Shown: positions 21,491 to 34,539 of the stretch, one piece after another
Numbering within the stretch: the stretch's first letter is position 1
Layout of the letters: the number at the start of each line of letters is the position of its first letter
The notes under the pieces: generated by a model
Database searches by the model: none
What the model was told of the DNA's origin: nothing
The model's input: only the letters and a program-made list of their open reading frames with translations
Assembly (NCBI GenBank): GCA_910589415.1
Contig: OU342633.1
Span: 12,314,858 to 12,378,857 of the forward strand
Direction: 5' to 3'
Source of the DNA: Malachius bipustulatus
Taxonomy: Eukaryota > Arthropoda > Insecta > Coleoptera > Melyridae
Length of the DNA: 64,000 bases
Made by a program: the position numbers and the translations under genes

Positions 21491-22126
21491 GGTGCATTGA
21501 GTGATGATATGTTTACATCAATTCATAAGCATCACGAGCTCTTCAATCTCCTCTCCAGTAAAATAATTTAACCCGAGAGCAACTGTGTTTACTACAGTCG
21601 CCAGCGCAAGCATTTCGAGCTGCGTTTCGTATAATAACCGCATAATAGCCAATCAACCATTCTTGGATCACCTCATAAATTCTTGGTATTTTAACAATTT
21701 TAGCACAGAACTTTTAAACTAAAATTCCTACGTATGCATAAGCCAACATTATTTTCAGCTATAGGTATAGGTACAGGTGTCCCATTTTTACCCGGTTAAT
21801 TTTTTGAAATAGAACAAACGTATTTTTTTACATTATCGTGTTCAGATTTTCTGACTGTATTTTTGCATTATAGCAATTTATTTAAAAGAAATATACCTTG
21901 CGACCTTGCTTTTTAAAACTAAAAGATGAAACTTGCGATGGTGGTAGTCAATCAAAGACCATCTTAATGTTTGAAAGTTGCGATTTTATGTTCACAAAAA
22001 AAACTTGATAACTTTTAAAGTAGAGAGTTTATACAAAGTCAATTGAAACGACAAAAAACTAAGAAGCGCGGCTGATAATTCATAGTTCATTGATGAAACA
22101 TATGCGGCGATAAAACAAATTTAATA
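21491..22126. other. Spacer, nothing supported
   Basis: Mixed-composition sequence without ORF or clear inverted repeat. Confidence 0.3.
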
Positions 22127-23407
22127 GCTATTTATGATATTAATGTTAGAAGTGAAGTTTTATTTTGTTAGTGAAAAGGTTTGTGAAATGAGCGAAGCGT
22201 AGCGGAGCGAATTTTACAAATTCACGAACAAAATAAAATCACTTTTAAGACGAATATCATACAATGGTTTTTGTAAAACTGCTCTATTTTGATAATAAAA
22301 TTGATGAATTTAGAATGACACTCAACTTCAAATTGCATTTTAAAATATTACAGACAAGTAAGTACAAGTAGTGTACTATGCAATAGCAACCGTTGCTGAC
22401 TCTATGGTTACTAACAAATGCGTGCATACAAATAAAAGAGATGTCATAATAATTATTATTATTTGCAATTATTATTGTCTTGAATTCTTGACTAGGTACT
22501 TATTTTTTATTAATTGTTTGCCAGTAATAAAAAGAATATGAAAAAATCTTATTACTTATTACCTATAATTTTGTCTGATTTCGTCATGAGAAAATGTAGT
22601 TTAAAAAGAGAATGTAAGTAAGTACAGATAAAGTAGATAGAATTACTTTTAACACGAGTGTTGTAATGTATTTTTAACACTGTTACAAATTTTTTTAACC
22701 CGCTTCCATGGGCTTCAATGGCACAAAAAAATGTTTTTGTGCAACTGCCATTAAAAGCAACATACATCACTTTTAACGACAGCTGACAGTGTTAAAAGTG
22801 ATTGTTTAAATGGAAGCGTGTTAAAAGTACTTTTAACACTAGTGTTAAAAGTACATTACAACACTCGTGTTAAAAGTAATTCTATTTACTTTTTCTGTAC
22901 TTACATTCTCTTTTTAAACTATATTTTCTCATGATGAAATCAGACAAAATTATAGGTAGTAAGATTTTTTCATATTCTTTTTATTACTGGCAAATATATT
23001 AATAAAAAAATAAGTACCTAGTCAAGAATTCAAGACAATAATAATTGTTCAGAAATTGCAATCAATAATAATTATTATTATGGCATCTCTTTTATTTGTA
23101 TGCACGCATTTATTTGTTAGTAACCATAGCGTCGGCAACGGTTTCTATGCTATAGTACACTACTTGTACTTATCTGTAATATTTTAAAATGCAATTTGAA
23201 GTTGTGTCATTCTAAATTCATCAATTTTATTATCAAAATAGAGCAGTTTTACAAAAACCATTGTATGATATTCGTCTTAAAAGTGATTTTATTATATGTT
23301 CATGAATTTGTAAAATTCGCTCCGCTACGCTTCGCTCATTTCACAAACCTTTTCACTCACAAAATAAAACTTCACTTTTAACACCAATATCATAAATAGC
23401 TATTTTA
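22127..23407. repeat. Large fold-back with TTTTAACACT words in the loop
   Basis: Arms 22127-22680 and 22840-23407 are nearly perfect complements, including GAGCGAAGCGTAGCGGAGCG and its mirror. The loop and inner arms hold many copies of TTTTAACAC/GTGTTAAAAG on both strands. A third partial copy lies at 41785-42200. ORFs here are arm shadows. Confidence 0.85.
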
Positions 23408-23789
23408 ATAAATTTCCTACCTGATATTAAAGTTTATTGGGAAATAACGCGCCAAACGAAAAATTTCAATTCGTGATCACTTTTTTATTATCCATTTTTG
23501 GAAAAAAAGTTATTCTCCATAAAAAGGTGTGCTTGGTCTGAAACCTAAAATGGAATAGTCTGACATAAAATTTTTGCAATCGTATACGAGCTTTGTCCTA
23601 AAACACGAATAGTACCAAAGAGTAAAATAGTTATTTTATTATTTATTTATATTTATTGTTATAAGTAAAATGTTTTATTTTCGACAATATCAAAAATTGT
23701 TACTTAAAAATGTTGATCAGCACTGCAAATAACATTCAAATAAACAAAAACATGCAGTTGCGTGACTAACAAAAAACAACATACAAACT

Positions 23790-24620
23790 ATACAGTGCAT
23801 TTTTTTAAGTGTTGCCATAGGGAATAGCATGTAAAAATATGCACCCTATGTTAACTTAATGTCTTGTACCTACTTTGGAAGTCGTTTTTAATTTTCAATA
23901 ATAGTACATGTCATCTACTTTACAATACGACCTTTCAGAAAAGCCGGTCGTCGTTTAATTTAATTATACTTGTCCCATTGAGGAAAAAAAAAACTGCATG
24001 AAACTGTAAGAGATACGAAGTCGGTTAAATTACAAAAAAGTTGCGCAGTATTTGGCAATTTTTTTTTTCTCAATATTCCCAGAATTTCTTGAAATATCCT
24101 GAAAAAAACTTGAAACATGCAGATTTATTATTTTAGTCATATCTTCTTTATTATTGAAAAAAAAATTTTATGTAGGTTTACATAAGCCTTAATGAGCCAC
24201 TCATTTGACGTTTCAAAAATTTACAAAGCCGACTAGATCTTGGGATTTTTAAAGTCAACTTTTGTTTTTCTTATGGCCGCCATATTGTTTTTCATGCCAT
24301 TCACTATAGAAAAAATCCCGGAACCCAAAAATTGATCACATTGCAAATAAATTCGAAAAAATGTAATCTTCTTTATTAAAAATAACGTAATGAAATTTTA
24401 CCGAATGTCAAAAAGTGCATTTTTTTTTACCGAATGTCAAAAAGTGCATTTTTTAAGTATTTCCATAGGTAATAATATGTAAAAAATTACACCCTATATT
24501 AACTTATGTTGTACCTACCCATTGTAACTTAGAAGTCGTTTTAAATTTTCAATACCTACATGCATGTCATGTACTTTACGATACAACATGTCAAAAAAAC
24601 GGTCCTCTTTAAATTTTAAT
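23790..24620. repeat. Direct repeat pair with an inverse GGCGGCCATAAG-family copy between
   Basis: 23800-23975 and 24430-24620 share GTGCATTTTTTAAGT, CACCCTAT, TTAACTTA and AGAAGTCGTTTT-type words in order. Between them, 23995-24300 is an inverse copy of the family also at 26745-27070, 28380-29060 and 31440-31720 (TATGGCCGCCATATTG, GCCGACTAGATCTTGGGAT, ATTTCTTGAAATATCCTG). Confidence 0.6.
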
Positions 24621-25570
24621 ATTTCGTTCTCATTAAACTTTAATAAAGGAGTCAGAATAAACAAAGTGAGTTAAAATTATTAAATTTGTTTGTTTATTAA
24701 TTTGTGGTTTGGTTTCTTACTTTGTGCATGGTACCTTATTAAAAAGATTTAGCTGAAATAAGATCTCGATTTTTGTTTTTTTATCACGATATTTCAGCAG
24801 CATCCTATTATTATCCTATTTTTTTTTCAGATTCTCAATACTTCTCAATATTTAAAATTGTCCACATTTTTTGAAATTTAACAGACCCTGTTTTTTTTAC
24901 TATTTCCGATGTCCACGTAGCGAGTCACGAATACCCAGTTAATGAACCTCGTATAATTAAATTGAATAAAGTCCGGTTTTTCCAACTAGTGGAGCGAAAT
25001 GGGAAAGAAAATGTGTTGTTTTATTTTTGCGTAAAACCAGCAACCACTTATATGTATCATGTTTAGACTACTCCTAACATGAAATGTACATTTACGACTT
25101 TTTTTGCAGGACAGGACTTTTAGAATTACAAAAAATTCAAAAATTGATGATTCAGAAAAATTGCATTTTAAAAGTTTTAAATATTTGAAACTACTCAACT
25201 AGTTCGACGAAATCGACAAAATTTTTCATTTAAATTAAAGCGCTTCTGTTGGCGGTAAACTTGTTTAGGATTTTTATATTTGATTGTGAAATCAAAAGGT
25301 AATTGAAAATTTCCACAAAATTGTATCGATATTTTTTGAGTAAGTTAAAAAAAATAAAAGTTCAGCCCTGTGAAAAATCAATCCAACTAAACTGATTTCA
25401 ATCAACAATCAGAGAAAAACAGTTCCAATACAAAAGGTTACCTAGGAAACAAAATCAAAATAACAGGAAATAAACGAAAATAACTCAAGTAATGTTTAGG
25501 TAGGTACTCGTAAGTTAAATCAAAAAACAAAGTTACAAAATACAGTTACTATTAAATAGGTGCATGCAGT
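24621..25570. other. AT-rich spacer, nothing supported
   Basis: The minus-strand 70-codon frame at 24986-25198 is low complexity with no family match I can name. Confidence 0.3.
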
Positions 25571-25876
25571 ATAGTTGGACCAGAGATATAACGAAACGAC
25601 TTCAGTCTGTAATTTTATCAATTTTTGGATTATTGAAATATTGTTGAAGTCATAAAATATGACAGTTTAACAATTAGATCATTTCGTTATATCTCTTGTG
25701 TCCGTATTCATCAAACTTCAAAATATAACTCTGGGGTTATATTTTGAATTTCCTGACAGCTGATTGGTCTAATGCTCAAAGCCTACGAACGCTACGAATT
25801 TTAAACCAATGACATGTTCCAAAATATAACCCCAGGGGTTAAATTTATTGATGAATACGGGCCTTGGTCGACTATA
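25571..25876. repeat. Nested pair of MITEs
   Basis: The outer element has TATAGTTGGACCA at the left and TTGGTCGACTATA at the right. Inside it, 25702-25861 has its own ends, CCGTATTCATCAA and TTGATGAATACGG. Such TIRs of 13 bp or more around 160-300 bp are typical non-autonomous elements. Confidence 0.65.
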
Positions 25877-26419
25877 CCATACCTACCTTACTGACTGCAG
25901 TCTTTTAAACGATCACAAATTAATAATTATAATTTGGTGATAACCAGTTAGGTACTTATGTACCTATATTTTCATTGATCATGATTTTAAAACTTATAAT
26001 ATTGTAGTTAGGTACTGTGATTTATAAGTTTGGTGTGTGGGTAGGTGAATATAAAAAAAACCTACGAAACTTTCAAAATTTTTAAAAATACATGATAAAA
26101 TTCTATAATATTATGCACAAACCCTTTCAAACTATTTATGTACCTATTGTTTTTATAAGTTACTTTTCTAAGCGCGCTATAAACCTAGACGAACAAATTT
26201 AGCTCCAAAATGAAATTAGATTTATTTGGTTTGATATTTCAGATAATTTATACTTTTGATTACATACTCGTATTAAGTATTATTACTTCTGATTACAGAT
26301 ATTCATTGATATTAATTGATTTTAGATGAAGAAAAAACATTTGTAAAAAATTTAATAAACTTTTCTTTTATAAGAAAATGTATAAATGATTTAATGATGG
26401 CATTTCAATAGCACTAAAT
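25877..26419. other. AT-rich spacer, nothing supported
   Basis: No ORF or repeat recognised. Confidence 0.3.
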
Positions 26420-26660
26420 AATAATCGTGCTACTGTTAATTTCGAAGATATTCCTTGCCCTGAAAGTGAAGAAAAAAATAGCAATGCGACCGTAGTGCCA
26501 CAGATGCCTTAGTTAGTGACCTTAATATTAGATTGCAATAACTGTTTTTAGCTTCTTACCCACCCAGCACCCCTATTTCGCTCCTTGATCCAGAAAAAAT
26601 TGATGGAACTTAAGATACGTGGATGTAAATATTTACAAAAGTTTTTTTTCGAAAAAAGAA
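26420..26660 (+). repeat. Dispersed repeat (AATTTCGAAGATATTCC family), short copy
   Basis: Shares GTTAATTTCGAAGATATTCC, CCCTGAAAGTGAAG, CCACCCAGCACCCCTATTT and ACGTGGATGTAAATATTTAC with 39715-39930 and, in inverse, with 27840-28010. Confidence 0.65.
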
Positions 26661-26744
26661 TATAATTAAAAATAATAATAATTATTAATATAAAATTTTT
26701 TTTGAATGTTATTAATTTTTGTTTCATTGATTTTTATCTTATAC

Positions 26745-27070
26745 CGAACGACATGAAAAAATCAATATGGCGGCCATAAGAAAAACAAAAGTAGGCTATG
26801 AAAACTCTGGAATTTAGTCGGCTTTGAAAATTTTTATAATGTGAAAGGGATTGCTTTTGACGACTAATGTAAGTCTACAAAAAATAATTAATTAATTTCC
26901 AATAATAAAAAAGATATGGCTAAAAAAAGAAATTTTGATTGTTCAGGTTTTTCAGGATATTTCAGCAACGACTGGAAATATTCAAAGAAAAAATTCAGAT
27001 TCTCATTAAGCATTAAATTGTGCAGCTTTTCTCTAATTTAACCGAGTCTGTATCTCTTGCCGTTTCCAAG
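26745..27070 (+). repeat. GGCGGCCATAAG-family repeat arm
   Basis: Reads TATGGCGGCCATAAG, TTAGTCGGCTTTG, AAAGATATGGCTAA, CAGGATATTTCAG and TTTAACCGAGTC in order, matching the arms at 28690-29060 and 31440-31720 and the inverse at 23995-24300. Confidence 0.6.
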
Positions 27071-27829
27071 ATCCCCATGTACCTATTACTAGTACTGCCA
27101 CTTACAACTGGACACATTATTGTATAGGTTTAGGTACCTAGGTACTACCTATAATAGGTAACATGCTAACATGCAATGATCAAAATATAGGTAGGTAAGT
27201 ACTTTTAATGTCTTGAATTTTATTTTGATCAGAGCATAATAACGTACGTTGATTGTTTAAATTTTTTGTTTTTACAATAATTTCATAACACGGAATAAGT
27301 ACCTACCGCGGCCTGCTTGCTATATTGACATTTTTTGCCCTCTTAGACCAGCATGCCAGCTGGTTAGTTCTCCAGCAGACCAACAGTTTTGTGATACTAG
27401 TAAAAGAATACACATACTTTACCTACCACCTAGAAATTGAAGAGTGAACTGGAAGACTGGAACTGACTGATTCTTTTGTTTGCTACTTACTCGTTTGTTC
27501 CTAAATTATGATTTCTGAACATAAATCCCTATCTGGTCGGCAGTAAAATAAACGCAAGTAAAACCCTTGCTGAATAAAATCTTATGTCTTCACACCCGTC
27601 TCATTTTATGTTACTTAACCACTGAATCATCTTGTTTTATAATATATTAAAATCTTTTTGTGAAATACACAATATGTAGTCCAGTCAGTAAAGTAAAAAA
27701 ATGTACCAAAATTTCATAAAAAATCAAAAAATCTTATTATATGAGATTTTTCTCCAATAAAATAAATATATAAATAAATATCGTATGGCTGTGGTAAAGC
27801 CCAAGTGTTGTTAGTGAATTAAATCGGGT
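27071..27829. other. AT-rich spacer, nothing supported
   Basis: TAGGTACCTA-type simple words are frequent. No gene or inverted repeat. Confidence 0.3.
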
Positions 27830-28300
27830 AAATATTTACATCTACGTATCCTAAGTTCCATCAATTTTTTCGGGACCGAGGAGCGAAATAGGGGTGCTGG
27901 GTGGGTAAGAACTAAAAACAGCCATTGCAAACTAATATTAAGGTCACAACTATGGCCTCTTTGACACTACGGTCGCATTGCTATTTTTTTCTTCATTTCA
28001 TTTTTCTTCAATAGTAGCACGATTATTATTTTGAATTTAATTTATTTTGCATTTTCATTCCAAAAAGCGTAACATCAGTCCCTATAATCTGGATACGATA
28101 TGAGAAAGCTTATATCCGGCTTGACGTATTCATCACCTCTCTGGTCTGGTGCATGTTTATATGTGTTTATATGCCGGCTAACCAGGACCGGACTCCCTAC
28201 TGCGATTTTTAGTGCCATTTTTTTGCTAATCATGAATCTGCAAAGCAAATGAATACCTTCCTAGTGTTACTATAGGTATAGATACGTCCTCTACCCCTAT
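27830..28300 (-). repeat. Dispersed repeat (AATTTCGAAGATATTCC family), long inverse copy
   Basis: Inverse of 39405-39935, including TAAATATTTACATCTACG, GGGTGCTGGGTGGGTAAG, CTTCATTTCA..TTTTCTTC and the GGACCGGACTCC segment. Identity is moderate, so both copies are old. Confidence 0.6.
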
Positions 28301-28327
28301 ATAGGGTGCACCATAAATCCTTCTCTA

Positions 28328-29072
28328 CAGGGTGCACCATGTATCCTTCTCTATATTGCTATCTCCTAACGCTAACAGATACAGGGTCGGTTAAACAAGT
28401 CCAAAGGAGCGCAATTTTGTGGCCATCTCGATTCCGTCGAGACATACATAATATCTGTGACCGTTCCTGAAATATCCTGAAAAAACTGAAAAATCGAGGT
28501 TTCCTATTTTTTCCATATCTTTTTTATTATTGGAGATTAATGAATAATTTTTTGTGGGCTTACATAAGTCGGCAAGAGCTACCCATTTGACATTTAAAAA
28601 ATTTTCAAAGTCGACTAGATCTCAGAATTTTCATAGTCTTCATAGAATTTTTTTTTTATGTTTATTAATTTGTTGTTTCCATTATTTTTTTTATATCGAA
28701 TGACAAAAAAATAATATGGCGGCCATAAGAAAAACGAAAGTTGACTGTGAAAACTCTTGGATCTAGTCGGCCTTGAACATTTTTATACTGACAGATGGGT
28801 ATAGCTCTTGACGACTTCTGTAAGCCTACAAAAAATTATTTAGTAATTTCCAATTATCAGAAAGATATGGCAAATAATATAAGAAATCTCGATTTTTCAG
28901 TTTTTTTCAGGATATTTCAGGAGCAGTCACAGATATTTTTTATGTCTTGACGGATTCGAGATGGCCACAAAATTGCGCATCTTTTCTCTAATTTAACCGA
29001 CCCTATATGCTATATCTCTTAGCGTTCAGGAGATAGCAATATAATAGAGAATAGGATATATGGTGCACCCTG
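28328..29072. repeat. Fold-back, CAGGGTGCACCAT ends, GGCGGCCATAAG family
   Basis: TA|CAGGGTGCACCATGTATCC at 28328 and GGATATATGGTGCACCCTG|TA ending 29072. Arms of about 350 bp with GGTCGGTTAAAC mirrored by TTTAACCGACCC, and GACGGATTCGAGATGGCCAC mirrored by GTGGCCATCTCGATTCCGTC. Confidence 0.8.
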
Positions 29073-30967
29073 TATTATAGGTGCCATAGTGAAACTGTAA
29101 GATACCCAGATGTAAATATTGACCGATTTTTTCATAATTAATTTATTAAAGGTCATTATTTATTTACCTTTTATTTATTAGTATTTTTGTTATTTTTTTT
29201 AATATTATGTATTTATAAAATGATAAATGATATAGGTAGGTACTTAGGTACGCGGTGTCTCTAGGCAAGTGCCAATCAGTTGTTATTTTTTTTTAATAAA
29301 AAAAAAAATCATTAATTTAAGTAATTTTAAAATGAGGGATGACTTCACTTTAGTAATTAGCACATTATTTGTGTCTTACATTTATACACAAATTGTAGAT
29401 TTTCATTATCAAAATATGTATGAAATATCCACTGTTAATGTCGCCATTCTGTAGAAATTCTCGATTAAGCAGTAAGTAGCTGGTAGTCTATTTTTGCCGT
29501 ACACCGAATAAGCGACATAATAATTGCTGTTTAAAGTTCCGATGATGGTATTAGCAATGCTTTTCGGAAACAGTTTTGATGTTTTTCTAACTTAACTATC
29601 ACAGATACCATTTTGAAAAATTGGAACAACAAAGTTTCATTTATAAACTACCACATTTTGCAAAAATAATTAACAATTTTGAATAGTGCCTTTTTGCACA
29701 GGACGATTTTTTGACGAGAATTAGGTATTTAGCCCATTCCTGAAAATTTCAGCCATGTACCTACTCTAAAGGCCCACAGGGCGACAACTTATTGCTAGAT
29801 TGGCACTCTAACTATAGAATACCCTGTAGGTATACCTATGTAATTAATATAGAATGGATACTGGATATCTTACTACCGGTTAACCGTTTTAGGTATAGTC
29901 CTCTCCTCTATCTATTTTCTAACTTAAAAAAAAAATCGGCAGACTACTGGTATAATAATCTTAAACGCGTATAAAATCCAATAAAAGGTTCCCGCAGTCG
30001 GATAGTCTGTAACACTGGATGCAATCTTTAGACCCCTGAACTGAAATTTTGAGAAGTGGAAGTAGAAAAGGGTAGAAGATGGATGATTCTACTTTCAGAA
30101 AAAGAGGAAAAAAGAGAGAAATACAAGAGACACTAATCGCTGGCCCGGGATGTTGTGAGGAACCTTCACATAGTAATGGATCATAAATCAGATAATGCAG
30201 CTTTTTATTAACTGCAAAAAATAATAATTGTGATTGTAAGGGATAATAAGGGATTGCTTAAAATTCAAATATGTGTACAGTATATACCTAAGTAGGTATC
30301 TTAATATTACAAGACTCACTGTCTGGTATATTTATTTACACTTCAGAGAGGAATTTGAAACATTTTCTCAATAATTTCTTCACTTTCCGACGGTGGCCAT
30401 CAGATGCGGTCGTCGGATTATTTTTTCCGGTTTGTTTGAGTTTGAATGAAGTACCTACTTCCTTAGTTTTTGTTTTTATTATTTAGAAAACAGGTTTCTG
30501 GAAGCTGTTTATGACTTTTTGTAGCGTAATGTGAGTAATGTGACATCATCCTGCTCCTGCATGTTGCATAGGTATCAATAAATCTTGATTTATAAGGCAG
30601 ATTATGATAGGGCACTTATTCTGGTTCCTTTCATTTTAATGAATTGCTTTTGTTTTATTTTTATAATACAAAGTATTTATTATTTAGTTAAAATTAGCAA
30701 ACAGTTGAACTTGAACATAATTACTTCAAATATGTTTGTTAATTTGGCATTAGAAGTAGGTACATAATTTTATGCTAATATTAAGTGAATAAAATAATTT
30801 TATCTATTAAATTTTTATTACCGATAGCTTTTTATTTTTTACTGATGAAGGGGATAACCAGTTAATCGTCGGTTAACCGGTTAGTAATATTTCATAAAAC
30901 TAAAACACACATGCAGCCCGAAAATAAGTATCGAGGAATAAAAAACCTTTATCTTTATATAGTTTAA
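29073..30967. other. AT-rich stretch without supported feature
   Basis: A 36-codon frame at about 30080-30186 (MDDSTFRKRGKKREIQETL) is basic-rich and could be an exon scrap, but nothing confirms it. No arrays or fold-backs apart from a short hairpin near 30855-30890. Confidence 0.3.
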
Positions 30968-31203
30968 GGGCTAGTTGCACAAAAGTTAATTAAAGATTTG
31001 TCAGATAATTACTGATTTTAAATTGCCAATTTTGAAAGTATGGGTGAATATTTTGAATGATCTTTTATTGTTATTTACCCGTGATTTAACTCTTCTAAAG
31101 GGGAGTAGAATTTATTTCCTGACCTGACCAACATTTTGATAATACAGGGCATTTTAAAATCAGTAATTATCTGGCAGATCTTTAACGTTTGTGCAACCGG
31201 ACC
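30968..31203. repeat. MITE with AGTTGCACAAA ends
   Basis: GGCTAGTTGCACAAAAGTTAA mirrored by TTTAACGTTTGTGCAACCGG. The inner arms TCAGATAATTACTGATTTTA also mirror. About 236 bp. Confidence 0.7.
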
Positions 31204-31439
31204 TAAGATTATTAGACTTATGAAAGTAAATAGAACTGACACTTACGTTTAACAGTAGTAATAACCCAAGGACATTGATAATTTAGGCGTCGGTCTGTTG
31301 CCAAGCAACAAGCTTGAGAAAGTTGTTATAAAATTTTTGAGCATTTATCAAAGTTCGAGGGTTATCGGATACAAATTTTTTTGCTAATTATAATATGAAA
31401 AAATCAGAGCAAAAACAATTATTTATTTAAAGGTGCAAT

Positions 31440-31880
31440 TAACTTTTGTGGCCATAAGAAAAACAAAATTTGACTTCGAAAATCCCAAGATCTAGTCGGC
31501 TTTGGAAATTTTTGAAACGTCAAATGAGTAGCTCATCATACAAAAAATAATAAATATTTTTTCAATAATAAAGAAGATATGGCTAAAATAATAAATCTGC
31601 ATGCTTCAAGTTTGATCAGGATATTTCAGGAAATTCTGGGATTATTGAGAAAAAAAATTGCCAAATAGTACTTCGTCTCAAAACAGCGCAACTTTTTTAT
31701 AATTATCTAACCGACTGCATGAAAAAAACTGAAAAAACCGAAAAAAACTGCATGAAACGGTAAGAGATATGACTCTTACCGTTTCATTCAGTTTTTTTAC
31801 CTCATGCAGCCTGTATCATAAAATTAAACAACGACCGACTTTTCTGAAAGGTCGTATTGTATTTATGATTTATACAATTT
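31440..31880 (+). repeat. GGCGGCCATAAG-family repeat arm with hairpin
   Basis: Inverse of 23930-24300 (GGCCATAAGAAAAACAAA, CCCAAGATCTAGTCGGCTTT, TGAAAGGTCGTATTGTA). 31735-31800 forms a hairpin of ACTGCATGAAACGGTAAGAG and its mirror. Confidence 0.6.
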
Positions 31881-32009
31881 ATGGTAGTTATCTTATTAGC
31901 CTATTAAATAAAAATTTAATATTTAACTATTAAAAAAGTTAAAAACGCTACATTTGAATTTTTATCGAAAAATCCTATCGAAATTTCATAAGTAGGCGGT
32001 ACCTATATA

Positions 32010-34147
32010 CAGGGTGATTCATGAGTGACCTTACATAGACCAATGGTGATAAGCGGACTTCAAGGCGGGTCGAAAACCACAAAAGAAATTTTTTTTGTGT
32101 GATTGGTTAAGAAGTTACAGGGTGTTTTATGTCTCAGGTACAAAACTTTGATAGGCGATATTTCTGAAACGGCTGGAGATATTTTGTAGAAATTTACTAG
32201 GAATGGTGCATTCCGGAAACTCATCAAAACCGCATTCTGAGTTAATTAAAAATCCAGGACCGGACTTGAAAATTTTTGCCCCCGTGGTCTTTGTTGAAAA
32301 AGTTTATTTTCTGACCGTGCTACTGAAAAACTGTCATCGAATTTGAAAAGATAAGAAAAAACTCGATAGAAATCATTCCTCAATTTGAACGGCACACCCA
32401 AACCGTCTCGAAAAAAAAAATGTCAAAGTAAAACTTCTCAGTAAATTATCATTTTCGAGCAGACATATTTTACTTAATGTTCGTCTGAATTCCTTCAAAT
32501 TTATTTTTTGACTTGTTTCTGTGGGAAAAATGTCAGTGTAAATTAAATGTTATCAATATTAATGTTATAAACGGTTCTCAAAATGTTCTTTACCAACTTC
32601 AATACATTTCCTGCAGCGTTTCCATAAATTTTGGTTTGATTTTTGAATTATTTGCCTGTTGTTTCTAATTTCATCACCAACTACCAGTATTCGCGTCCTG
32701 AGCTCCTCTCTGGTACTTACTTCTGTTTTTTAGACTTCCTGCTTCATATGGACCCATAGGTAATAGTCTAAAACAGTGAGGTTGGGGGACCTAGGTGGTC
32801 AGGAATGAGAGCCGCCGCTCCCGAACCAACTCTGACTTGTCGAGAAAAATGCGGTGGTGCCCCATCTTGCTGGAACGAAAGAGCACGCCTGTTCACGTTC
32901 GCCTCTGCAAGCAAGCCGGGCAAGCAAGTGGGTAAATAAATTTCCCATGTGAGCCGCCCAGCAAAAAAATGGGGTTCTATTAGGGTATCATTTGCAATGC
33001 CACACTACACATTTATAGAAAATCTGTTGCGAATTCTTCTGAACAACAGAGCGCGGATTTTCATATGCCCATAGGTGGGAGTTTTTTTATTCGTTACTTA
33101 CACCATCCCGCGTGAACTAAGCTTCGATCAGTAAACAAAATTCTACGCAGTCCATTCAATGGAACTTCATTGAATGGTTGAAGCCTCTGTACGCTTTGTA
33201 CGTGACAAGGATGCATCCACTCTTCTTTTTTTCAAGGTTCGCCATACTCTTGATTGAGAAATGCTCAGTGCTTGCCCAATTCTTCGCGTACTTGTACTTG
33301 GATTTACTGCCACCCTCTCCACGATGTTTTGATCGCTCAGATTTTCCAATTGAGGTTCAGCATTCCTTTGAACTCAGGGAAATAGGCCGTGGTTTGGAGA
33401 AAATTGGAAAACAGACGCGAAACGTTACATGGGTCAATGTTCTTCGATTGTGATCTTCTATGGTATTCTCTCGCAGCTGCTCTTGAATTTCCATTGCAGA
33501 AACCATACACAAACATAATGTCTGCGTATTCGTTATTAGTGAAATGATTTGTGATTATTAGTGAAATCTGAAAATTTTTTAGTTGACACCTGATTTCCCA
33601 GTAATAAAGCTTGGCCTTCTGTCCAACATTTTTCCCACAGAAACAAGTCAAAAAATAAATTTGAAGGAATTCAGACGAACATTAAGTAAAATATGTCTGC
33701 TCGAATTCGACAATTTACTGAGAAGTTTTACTTTGACATTTTTTTTCGAGACGGTTTGGGTGTGCCGTTCAAATTGAAGAATGATTTCTATAGAGTTTTT
33801 TGTTATCTTTTCAAATTCGATGACAGTTTTTCAGTAGCACGGTCAGAAAATTAACTTTTTCAACAAAGACCATGGGGGCAAAAATTTTCAAGTCCGGTCC
33901 TGGATTTTTAATTAACTAAGAATGAGGTTTTGATGAGTTTCCAGAATGCACCATTCCTAGTAAATTTCTACAAAATATCTCCAGCCGTTTCAGAAATATC
34001 GCCTATCAAAGTTTTGTACCTGAGACATAAAACACCCTGTAACTTCTTAACCAATCACACAAAAAAAATTTCTTTTGTGATTTTCGACCCGCCTTGAAGT
34101 CCGCTTATCACCATTGGTCTATGTAAGGTCACTCATGAATCACCCTG
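32010..34147 (-). mobile_element. Mariner-like element with 523-bp terminal inverted repeats
   Basis: TA|CAGGGTGATTCATGAGTG at 32010 and CACTCATGAATCACCCTG|TA ending 34147. The inverted repeats run 32010-32532 and 33626-34147 and differ at only a handful of sites. Between them a decayed mariner-type transposase reads on the minus strand. The TA flanks fit Tc1/mariner target choice. A second copy of the left repeat lies at 48699-49208. Confidence 0.85.
32590..33570 (-). pseudogene. Mariner-like transposase, DUF4817-type N-terminus, multiply broken
   Basis: Read on the minus strand from about 33550. EYADIMFVYGFCNGN and AREYHRR are the DUF4817 start. STSTRRIGQALSISQSRVW is the second helix-turn-helix. 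ILFTDRS holds the first catalytic Asp position. QQDGAPPHF (about 32850-32875) holds the second and SPNLTVLDYYLW (about 32760-32795) the third. Successive motifs lie in different frames (breaks near 33345 and between about 33165 and 32880), with in-frame stops, so the gene is dead. The motif order and spacing match the full-length protein of about 330-350 residues. Confidence 0.85.
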
Positions 34148-34539
34148 TATGTCTTTTTTGCAGTACAATTTACAATGGCATACCGAAAATGTAATAAAAA
34201 TAGTTTACCTTGTTGTACGAGACAAAAGATGTCATGTGACCCGGACTCTGGGTGCAACTTTTTTTAAGTAAAAGCTTAATGAACGGAAATAAAATGAAAT
34301 TAATGAATGTAATATACCTTTAATACTATTCAAACATTAATAGTTTCTACAATGTTTTTTTTTAGTAGTAAGTAAGTATCCATTAGCGTAAGGATGATAA
34401 TAATTGCGCTAGGACGAACCAGCCTGTACAAAGAGACAATTCGTCTATCCGGATCCGGGGACACTTAGATGTTCTGTACTGTATATCCACAGAATAGACA
34501 TATTCTGTGATAATACTGCTTATCCGAGGCCCTGAGAAG
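34148..34539. other. Inner edge of element B right end
   Basis: Contains ATCCGG/CCGGAT words (34437-34452) and a near-palindrome at 34485-34515 (TCCACAGAATAGACATATTCTGTGAT). No gene. Confidence 0.3.

Noticed and set aside
33178..33777. Plus-strand ORFs of 91 and 64 codons
   Set aside because: Shadows of the minus-strand mariner transposase remnant and its inverted repeat; the 64-codon frame recurs in the other copy at 49070-49348.
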